Origin: Clostridiales bacterium | Lineage (GTDB): Bacteria; Bacillota; Sulfobacillia; UBA995 | Reading direction: 5' to 3' | NCBI GenBank assembly: GCA_003517845.1 | Contig: DOZU01000043.1 | Span: 1-10,809 of the forward strand | Length of the DNA: 10,809 nucleotides | In this document: positions 6,068-10,809 of the stretch, piece by piece | How the letters are laid out: each line of letters starts with the position of its first letter | Numbering within the stretch: position 1 is the stretch's first letter | Notes under the pieces: model-generated | Database searches by the model: none | What the model was told of the DNA's origin: nothing | Seen by the model: only the letters and a program-made list of their open reading frames with translations | Made by a program: the position numbers and the translations under genes

Positions 6068-7216
6068 TCATGGACGCTCGACTCGGATCTCCCGGCGGTC
6101 TGCATCCCACATCGCCTTCATCCCCAGATCGGCCGCGAGCGCGGACAGGGGGAGGAAGACGTCGCCCCGCCGTGCGTCGAGTTTGCGGGCCAAGACGTGC
6201 ACCTGTTCGTCGCGCACGAAGGCGGCACCCGTCAACAAGCGACCGCCGTCAACCACGGCAACACCTTGGAGAACCAGCGTCCGACCGTCCTGGGCTACCG
6301 TGAAGGGGAAGGCCGTCACGCGCCGCAGGTCATCGATGGCGATCCAGGTGCGGCCGGCCAGCGGGCGCGCCTGCTCGGGCGGGAGGGTGACATCCAACCC
6401 GAGGACCGGGGCCGCCAGCTCCCAGGGGACCCAGGGGGACCGGCCGATGAGCAGGCGCCCGTGCCCCAGAGGCCAATCGTTGAACCGTACGCCAGCGCCC
6501 AGATCGAAGTCGATGGCGGCGCCGTGCGCCTGTTCGGCAAGCCAGTCCAGTTCCGGCGCGGACAGCCGGTGAGCCAACTCCGCCGCCTCGAGCAACTCCC
6601 TCAAGGAGCCGGCCGATACGGGCGCCAGGCTGTAGATGTCGGGATGAGTCCGGATCCGGAATGCGCTCACCTCTCCCGGATCGGCGATGACCGACAACCC
6701 GCCTTCCCCGTACGCCCACCGCTTCGCGGAAGCCTCCAGGAACAGGGTATAGTAGGTGATAGTTACCCGCGTCCCCGTGCGGGTGAGGGCAGCCAGGGCA
6801 TCCACATGCTGGTCATGCAGCCGGACGCACCCGCGGGAGGCCAAACGGCCGATGGACGCAGGATCGTTGGTGCCGTGCAGCCCATAACCGGGCAGGTCGA
6901 GGCCCACCCACCAGCGGCCTAGCGGGTTGGCAGGTCCCGGCCGTACCGGCGGGCGCCCATCCGGGGGAAACCACCAGGGATTGCGGGCGCGGCTCACGAT
7001 CCGGAAAGACCCTCGAGGAGTGGGATGGGCGAGTCGGCCCACGGCGATCGGATACCTGGCGATCGGCAGGTCATCCCGGTAGACTACGAGTTCCAGCTCC
7101 GGCAGGTTGATGCGTAACTCGACCTGCGGGCGCTGGGCTGCGGCCGGCGCGCCCGGCAAGATCATGAATAGCAGTAAGCAGACCGTCGCGAAGACGAAGG
7201 GGGATCGCATAGTCAC
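6068..7216 (-). CDS. Secreted L,D-transpeptidase (YkuD) with C-terminal copper-amine-oxidase-like repeats
   Basis: A 382-aa exported protein predicted to form 3-3 peptidoglycan cross-links or anchor proteins to the wall. A signal peptide covers residues 1 to about 27 (FVFATVCLLLFMIL, then the APAAAQ cleavage-like site). The YkuD domain at about 32-155 carries the catalytic set His114-Gly-Thr and Ser128-Arg-Gly-Cys131-Val-Arg133. Residues about 235-380 look like two copies of the copper-amine-oxidase N-terminal-like domain found on many Bacillota wall proteins, clearest in the second (VFLPLSALAADLGMKAMWDA, then REIRVERP). The GTG at 7214-7216 is preferred because GTGAGG lies 8 nt upstream (7225-7230). 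The in-frame ATG two codons later would be 14 nt from it. It sits upstream of the ECF sigma gene on the same strand with a 142-nt gap, so a link to envelope stress is plausible but unproven. Confidence 0.93.
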   Translation of the reverse strand: MTMRSPFVFATVCLLLFMILPGAPAAAQRPQVELRINLPELELVVYRDDLPIARYPIAVGRLAHPTPRGSFRIVSRARNPWWFPPDGRPPVRPGPANPLGRWWVGLDLPGYGLHGTNDPASIGRLASRGCVRLHDQHVDALAALTRTGTRVTITYYTLFLEASAKRWAYGEGGLSVIADPGEVSAFRIRTHPDIYSLAPVSAGSLRELLEAAELAHRLSAPELDWLAEQAHGAAIDFDLGAGVRFNDWPLGHGRLLIGRSPWVPWELAAPVLGLDVTLPPEQARPLAGRTWIAIDDLRRVTAFPFTVAQDGRTLVLQGVAVVDGGRLLTGAAFVRDEQVHVLARKLDARRGDVFLPLSALAADLGMKAMWDADRREIRVERP

Positions 7217-7315
7217 CGCCGTCGCCTCACCGCTTCGAGAGGTTTCCCGTGGTTGAGCCTATGCCGGCGACACCGGAACTATCAGGGCCGGAAGACCCGC
7301 CGCGGGCAGGGAGTT

Positions 7316-7344
7316 GTAGGGGCGGGCTCGGAACCCGCCCCTAC
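7316..7344. repeat. REP-like perfect palindrome in the divergent spacer
   Basis: GTAGGGGCGGG (7316-7326) and CCCGCCCCTAC (7334-7344) are perfect 11-base arms around a 7-base loop (CTCGGAA). It sits in the 258-base spacer between divergent genes, where a terminator has no obvious use. Palindromes of this GTAGGGGCGGG/CCCGCCCCTAC type recur as dispersed intergenic repeats in various GC-rich bacteria (recollection). Only this copy is in the window. The rest of the spacer 7217-7474 shows nothing else convincing except a weak GCCAGG/CCTGGC pair at 7415-7440 and the acetyltransferase ribosome site. Confidence 0.6.
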
Positions 7345-7462
7345 CTCGGCCGCGGCCCCGCGCGCCCACAACCACGCGTACCGGCCCACGCACGGCCGTC
7401 ACCACATTTTCGTAGCCAGGGAGGAAGCAGCCCGCCTGGCGAGAAATCACCGCCTACCACCG

Positions 7463-7469
7463 GGAGGTG
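7463..7469 (+). promoter_or_regulatory. Ribosome binding site fixing the TTG start of the acetyltransferase
   Basis: GGAGGTG at 7463-7469 is followed after 5 nt by TTG at 7475-7477. The open frame continues upstream to 7253, but that part is low-complexity, runs through the palindromic repeat and has no family resemblance. The downstream residues (LKGSRVTLRPME) are the typical beginning of a RimJ/RimL-type acetyltransferase. Confidence 0.75.
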
Positions 7470-7474
7470 CCATC

Positions 7475-8041
7475 TTGCTCAAAGGTTCCCGCGTGACCTT
7501 GCGCCCCATGGAGCGAGCCGATATCCCTACTTTTCAGCGCTGGATCAACGATCGATCGGTGAATCGCTGGCTACTGGTTCGCTGGCCCATCAGCTTCGAC
7601 GAGGAAACCCGCTGGTATGAGGGCATGCTGCAGTCGGCGACCGACCGGGTACTCACCATCGTCACCCCGGATGGTACGGCCATCGGCAACATCGGGCTTC
7701 ACCGCATCGACCATCGCCACGGCCATGCGGAACTGGGCATCGCCATCTTTGAGGAGAAGTACCAGAGCCAGGGCATGGGTACCGACGCCATAGTGACCCT
7801 TCTGCGCTTCGCCTTCGAGGAGATGCACTTGCATCGGGTTTCCCTGACGGTGCAGGAGGAAAACCGCCGCGCCCGCCGGTGCTACGAGAAGTGCGGCTTC
7901 CAGGTGGAAGGGATCGACCGGGAATCGATCTTCACGACCGGGATGTACATCAACATGGTGCGGATGGCCGTCCTCGAGCGGGAATTCTTCGCGCTCCCCG
8001 GAGGGCCGATCGACTTGTCCCCGCTAGCCGGTACGTGCTAG
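7475..8041 (+). CDS. GNAT-family N-acetyltransferase, RimJ/RimL type
   Basis: A 188-aa acetyl-CoA-dependent acetyltransferase. The opening LKGSRVTLRPMERADIPTF is the usual first strand and helix of the RimJ/RimL (Acetyltransf_3) subgroup. The acetyl-CoA pyrophosphate loop is QSQGMGT at 97-103, followed by the helix DAIVTLLRFAFEEM. The last core elements are RVSLTVQEENRRARRCYEKC (121-140) and GFQVEG (141-146). Relatives acetylate protein N-termini, antibiotics, polyamines or metabolites, and the substrate here cannot be read from sequence. TTG is taken as the start because of the GGAGGTG five nt upstream. The gene stands alone on the plus strand between a divergent transpeptidase and a tRNA. 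Its TAG stop is part of the candidate tRNA promoter. Confidence 0.88.
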   Translation: MLKGSRVTLRPMERADIPTFQRWINDRSVNRWLLVRWPISFDEETRWYEGMLQSATDRVLTIVTPDGTAIGNIGLHRIDHRHGHAELGIAIFEEKYQSQGMGTDAIVTLLRFAFEEMHLHRVSLTVQEENRRARRCYEKCGFQVEGIDRESIFTTGMYINMVRMAVLEREFFALPGGPIDLSPLAGTC

Positions 8042-8044
8042 AAT
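8015..8044 (+). promoter_or_regulatory. Candidate promoter for tRNA-Leu
   Basis: TTGTCC (8015-8020, 4/6 to TTGACA), an 18-bp spacer ending in the extended element TGC (8036-8038), and TAGAAT (8039-8044, 5/6 to TATAAT). Initiation near 8051 would give a leader of about 15 nt before the tRNA at 8066. The first three bases of the -10 are the acetyltransferase stop codon, so the promoter lies almost entirely within that gene's 3' end. Confidence 0.55.
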
Positions 8045-8065
8045 GGAAGCGCCCACGAGGAGCAT

Positions 8066-8153
8066 GCCGGGGTAGCCGAGCTGGCACAGGCGGCGCACTC
8101 AAAATGCGTTGGGGCAACCCCCCGTGCGGGTTCGAATCCCGCCCCCGGCACCA
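8066..8153 (+). tRNA. tRNA-Leu (anticodon CAA), CCA end encoded
   Basis: The acceptor stem GCCGGGG (8066-8072) pairs with CCCCGGC (8143-8149), followed by discriminator A and an encoded CCA (8151-8153). The D-arm begins GCC at 8075. The anticodon stem is GCGCA (8093-8097) with TGCGT (8105-8109), closed by one G-U pair, and the loop CTCAAAA gives anticodon CAA (8100-8102), reading UUG. A long class II variable arm (GGGG, CAA, CCCC, from 8111) is as expected for leucine. The T-arm is GCGGG, TTCGAAT, CCCGC (8126-8142). The length of 85 nt before CCA is normal for tRNA-Leu. Confidence 0.97.
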
Positions 8154-8164
8154 GTTGTCTTGAT

Positions 8165-9556
8165 TCAACCCTCGGCCAGCATCCCCCCGATAGGCTCGAA
8201 ACGCGCGGTGAAGAAACGCAAGGCCGGCGGTTCATAGACCATCGTGAGCCCCTGGATCCGTTCCCGCCGGCGGTAGAGAGCGACCACCGAGTCGGCGACC
8301 ACGTCCATGTGCCGGTCGGTATATACCCGGCGGGGGATGGTGAGCCTGACCATCTCGAGCCGGGGGAAATACTCGGTCCCGTCAGGACGGCGGCCGGCGG
8401 ACACGTTGCCCCGCTCCATCGCCCGTACCCCCGAGTCAAGGTACAGCGCCGCGGCGAGGGCCTGGGCGGGATACCGGGCCTGCTCGACGTGGGGGAGGAA
8501 AGATCGGGCATCCAGGTACACGGCATGGCCCCCCACCGGTTCCACGATCGGCACGCCCGCCTCCTGGAGTTGTCCACCCAGATAGCGCACCTGGCCAATA
8601 CGCCAGGCCAGGTAGTCGTCATCGACCATCTCCCGGATGCCCCGGGCCATGGCCTCCATGTCCCGTCCGGCCAGCCCCCCGTAGGAAGGCATCCCCTCGA
8701 ACAACACCACCAGTTGTGTCGCCTTCTGGTACACGTCGAACTCGCGGGTGGCCAGGAAACCGCCGATGTTCACCAGGGGATCTTTCTTGCCGGACATGGT
8801 GCAGCCATCGGTATAAGACAGCATCTCCTTCAATATGTCCCGGCAGGAGCGATCCGCCTGACCGGGTTCCCGTTCCTTGATGAAGTAGGCGTTCTCCGCA
8901 CAGCGGGTCGCGTCGCAGATGATCCGGAGGCCGCGTTCCCGGCAGAACGCGCTCACCTGCCTCATATTCTCAAGCGAAACCGGTTGTCCCCCGGCCATGT
9001 TCACCGTGACCGCCAGCGACAGATAGGGGATGCGGTCGGCGCCGACCCGATCGACGAGTTCGCGGAGCTTCCCGAGGTCGACGTTGCCCTTGAAGGGGTG
9101 GCCGCTGCGGGGGTCGTGGGCCTCGGGGATGACCACGTCCACGAAGGTCCCGCCCGCCCGCTCCTGGTGGGCGCGGGTGGTCGTGAAGTACATGTTACCG
9201 GGGACGTAGTCCCCCTGGCGGATCAGGATCTGGGAAATGATGTGCTCGGCTCCCCTGCCCTGGTGCGTGGGGATGACGTGGGGATAGCCGTAGATGTCTT
9301 GCACCGCCTCTTGCAGGGCATAGAAGTTTCGGCTGCCCGCGTATGCTTCATCGCCCAGCATCATCCCCGCCCACTGGTTGTCGCTCATGGCGGAAGTGCC
9401 GCTGTCGGTGAGCAAGTCGATGTAGACGTCCTGGGACCGGAGCAGGAACGTGTTGAATCCAGCCTCAACGCTCGCCGTTCGCCGGTGCTGGGGCGTGGTG
9501 ACGGCGATCGGCTCCACGACCTTGATCTTGTACGGTTCGGCCTGCCTGCGCTGCAA
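8165..9556 (-). CDS. tpl: Tyrosine phenol-lyase (beta-tyrosinase), PLP-dependent
   Basis: A 463-aa beta-eliminating lyase predicted to cleave L-tyrosine to phenol, pyruvate and ammonia. The family's 456-residue Citrobacter enzyme aligns along its whole length as I recall it. PLP-site residues are visible: Tyr72 (GDEAYAGS), the THQGRGAE phosphate loop at 97-104, DATRCAENAYFI at 215-226 and the Schiff-base lysine Lys258 in TMSGKKD. Residues separating phenol-lyases from tryptophanases are all of the phenol-lyase kind: FTTTR with Thr125 (Thr124), AMERG with Arg382 (Arg381), RFFTARF with Phe448/Phe449, plus Arg404 for the substrate carboxylate. TTG at 9554-9556 is the start: GGGAGGGAG lies 4 nt upstream and no ATG precedes the conserved EPYKIKVVEPI. 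A seven-residue tail (GGMLAEG) extends past the usual end. It lies 17 nt downstream of a tryptophanase-type paralogue. Confidence is high for the family and good for the substrate. Confidence 0.9.
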   Translation of the reverse strand: MQRRQAEPYKIKVVEPIAVTTPQHRRTASVEAGFNTFLLRSQDVYIDLLTDSGTSAMSDNQWAGMMLGDEAYAGSRNFYALQEAVQDIYGYPHVIPTHQGRGAEHIISQILIRQGDYVPGNMYFTTTRAHQERAGGTFVDVVIPEAHDPRSGHPFKGNVDLGKLRELVDRVGADRIPYLSLAVTVNMAGGQPVSLENMRQVSAFCRERGLRIICDATRCAENAYFIKEREPGQADRSCRDILKEMLSYTDGCTMSGKKDPLVNIGGFLATREFDVYQKATQLVVLFEGMPSYGGLAGRDMEAMARGIREMVDDDYLAWRIGQVRYLGGQLQEAGVPIVEPVGGHAVYLDARSFLPHVEQARYPAQALAAALYLDSGVRAMERGNVSAGRRPDGTEYFPRLEMVRLTIPRRVYTDRHMDVVADSVVALYRRRERIQGLTMVYEPPALRFFTARFEPIGGMLAEG

Positions 9557-9560
9557 CGGT

Positions 9561-9569
9561 CTCCCTCCC
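9561..9569 (-). promoter_or_regulatory. Ribosome binding site fixing the TTG start of the phenol-lyase
   Basis: On the minus strand GGGAGGGAG (9561-9569) precedes TTG (9554-9556) with a 4-nt gap, or 6 nt from the GGAGGG core. It lies in the 17-nt space after the stop of the upstream lyase gene. The longer reading frame, open to 9694, would overlap the upstream gene by 121 nt and encode unrelated sequence, so it is not the real start. Confidence 0.8.
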
Positions 9570-9573
9570 AGGA

Positions 9574-10809
9574 TCACTCGATGGGGCTGAAGCGGGCGGT
9601 GAAGTGGCGGAGGACGGGTGGTTCCTCGGTGATGGCCAGGCCCCTCACCGCCCGGCGCCGCTCGTAAACCCGCATGACGGTGTCCGCCACCCATTCGAGG
9701 TGCCGGTCCGTATACACGCGGCGGGGGATGGCCAGGCGCACGAGTTCGAGTTCGGGATGGCGGTCAGCGCCGGTAGTCGGGTCACGTCCGGCCAACACCG
9801 TGCCGATCTCCACGGTGCGGACTCCTCCCTCGCGATAGATTTCCACGACCAGGGTCTGTCCGGGAAGCTGCGCGGCATCGAGGTGGGGCAAGAAGCGACG
9901 GGCATCCAGATAGACGGCATGGCCCCCCGGCGGCTCCATGATCGGCACCCCGGCCTCCCGGAGGCGGCCGGCAAGGTGTCGGACCTGCCCTACTCTGTAC
10001 CGAAGATACTCCTCATCGACCACCTCCTCGAGCCCGCGGGCCATAGCCTCGAGGTCGCGACCGGCCAACCCTCCATAGGTAGGGAAGCCCTCGAACAACA
10101 CCGCCCATACCATGGCCTCCCGGTAGAGCGCGGGGTCGCGCACCGCCAGAAAGCCGCCGATGTTGACCAGGGCGTCCTTCTTCCCCGACATGGTGCAACC
10201 GTCGGCGACGTCCATCATCGCCCGGACGATCTCCCGCACCGGGCGGCCTTCCCATCCCGGTTCGCGCTCCCGGATGAAGTAGGCGTTCTCGGCGAAGCGG
10301 CAAGCGTCGAGGAAGAACCTCACCCCGTGGGAACGCGCGAGCGACGCCGCCTCCCGCAAATTGGCCAGCGATACCGGTTGACCGCCGCCGCTGTTGCAGG
10401 TGACCGTGGCCATGACCAGGGCGATCTTCGCAGGCCCATGTGCCTTGAGGGTGCTTTCCAGGCGGTTGAGGTCGAAATTCCCCTTGAACGGATGAGTGCT
10501 GGCCGGGTCATAGGCTTCGCGGATGGCCAGGTCCTGGCCGACTCCCCCCCGATGCTGGACGTGCGCCAGGGTGGTGTCGAAGTGCATGTTGTTCAGTACC
10601 AGCTGGCCGGGCCGGAGTATGGTCGAGAACAGCACGTGTTCCGCCCCGCGGCCCTGGTGGGTCGGAAGGATGTGTTCGAAGCCCATCAAGTCGCGGATGG
10701 CATCACGCAGCCGGTAGAAACTGCGGCTGCCCGCGTACGCCTCATCGCCTCGCATCAGCCCGGCCCACTGCGCGTCGCTCATCGCCGAGGTGCCGCTGTC
10801 GGTCAGCAG
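9574..10809 (-). CDS. Tryptophanase-type beta-eliminating lyase (5' partial)
   Basis: 411 residues are visible, in frame from the window edge (LLTDSGTSAMSDAQWAG) to TGA at 9574-9576, with roughly the first 45-50 missing. It is a PLP lyase of the tryptophanase/tyrosine phenol-lyase family, with THQGRGAEH, DACRFAENAYFI and the lysine of TMSGKKD. At the substrate-specifying positions it resembles E. coli tryptophanase: HFDTTLAH (Asp where phenol-lyases have Thr), FKGNFDL, RTVEIG (Ile where phenol-lyases have the phenol-binding Arg) and RHFTARF (His for Phe). It most likely releases indole from L-tryptophan. The lysine neighbourhood GCTMSGKKDALVNIGGF is closer to phenol-lyases than to the MSAKKDAMVPMGG of E. 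coli TnaA, so a related aromatic substrate is possible. It is the upstream partner of the phenol-lyase gene in one operon. Confidence 0.85.
   Translation of the reverse strand: MLTDSGTSAMSDAQWAGLMRGDEAYAGSRSFYRLRDAIRDLMGFEHILPTHQGRGAEHVLFSTILRPGQLVLNNMHFDTTLAHVQHRGGVGQDLAIREAYDPASTHPFKGNFDLNRLESTLKAHGPAKIALVMATVTCNSGGGQPVSLANLREAASLARSHGVRFFLDACRFAENAYFIREREPGWEGRPVREIVRAMMDVADGCTMSGKKDALVNIGGFLAVRDPALYREAMVWAVLFEGFPTYGGLAGRDLEAMARGLEEVVDEEYLRYRVGQVRHLAGRLREAGVPIMEPPGGHAVYLDARRFLPHLDAAQLPGQTLVVEIYREGGVRTVEIGTVLAGRDPTTGADRHPELELVRLAIPRRVYTDRHLEWVADTVMRVYERRRAVRGLAITEEPPVLRHFTARFSPIE

Noticed and set aside
5924..6922. 332-codon plus-strand frame opposite the transpeptidase and the sigma promoter region
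   Set aside because: It mirrors an L,D-transpeptidase with an intact catalytic motif. Its composition is that of a shadow frame and it has no family resemblance.
7217..7245. GGGAAAC, 17 bp, CGAC as a second ECF promoter before the transpeptidase
   Set aside because: The -10 would overlap the ribosome site and put the start of transcription at or inside the coding region.
7253..7474. Upstream extension of the acetyltransferase frame to an ATG at 7253
   Set aside because: It translates the palindromic repeat and low-complexity sequence. The GGAGGTG site with TTG at 7475 fits the family's N-terminus.
8309..9667. 452-codon open frame on the plus strand opposite the lyase genes
   Set aside because: It is antisense to two clearly identified PLP enzymes, shows no recognisable domains, and long antisense frames are expected at this GC content.
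9557..9694. Upstream extension of the phenol-lyase frame to 9694
   Set aside because: It would overlap the preceding lyase gene in another frame. The GGGAGGGAG site and TTG at 9556 give a normal-length enzyme.

Overview
The window is GC-rich and densely coded. Start sites mix ATG, GTG and TTG, almost all with strong Shine-Dalgarno sequences. Gene order polA-mutM, an ECF sigma factor paired with a zinc-finger/DUF4349 anti-sigma, an L,D-transpeptidase with copper-amine-oxidase-like repeats, and a CCA-encoding tRNA-Leu all suggest a high-GC member of the Bacillota (Symbiobacterium- or Thermaerobacter-like clostridial lineages). That placement is inference. The adjacent tryptophanase-type and tyrosine phenol-lyase-type genes fit it, because Symbiobacterium is known for carrying both enzymes.

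Layout, left to right. Bases 1-54 are the 3' end of a plus-strand gene, probably a membrane protein. Convergent with it, a minus-strand repair cluster runs polA (3925-1244), mutM (1240-341) and a 73-aa unknown protein (321-100), with gaps of 3 and 19 nt. A candidate extended -10 promoter lies just upstream of polA, behind a 10-bp perfect hairpin. Next, also on the minus strand, comes an ECF sigma factor (5925-5242) translationally coupled through a GTGA overlap to a membrane anti-sigma of zf-HC2 plus DUF4349 architecture (5245-4046). An ECF-type promoter candidate (GGGAAC, 17 bp, CGTC) lies 45 bases upstream of the sigma start and suggests autoregulation. Upstream again is a secreted L,D-transpeptidase (7216-6068).

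A 258-bp divergent spacer (7217-7474) holds a perfect 11-bp inverted repeat that looks like a dispersed palindromic element. It separates the transpeptidase from a plus-strand RimJ/RimL-type acetyltransferase (7475-8041, TTG start). The stop codon of that gene is the first half of the -10 hexamer of a likely promoter for tRNA-Leu(CAA) at 8066-8153. Only 11 bases past the tRNA, the convergent minus-strand lyase pair ends: a tyrosine phenol-lyase-type gene (9556-8165, TTG start) preceded by a tryptophanase-type gene (10809-9574, 5' end outside the window), 17 nt apart.

Functional reading: a base-excision/gap-filling repair operon, an envelope-stress sigma/anti-sigma switch next to a cell-wall cross-linking enzyme, and an aromatic amino acid beta-elimination operon (indole or phenol plus pyruvate and ammonia). 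I see no phage, insertion sequence, CRISPR array or obvious new defence system. The most interesting points are the residue patterns of the two lyases, the ECF promoter and anti-sigma fusion, and the unknown small protein at the end of the polA-mutM operon.
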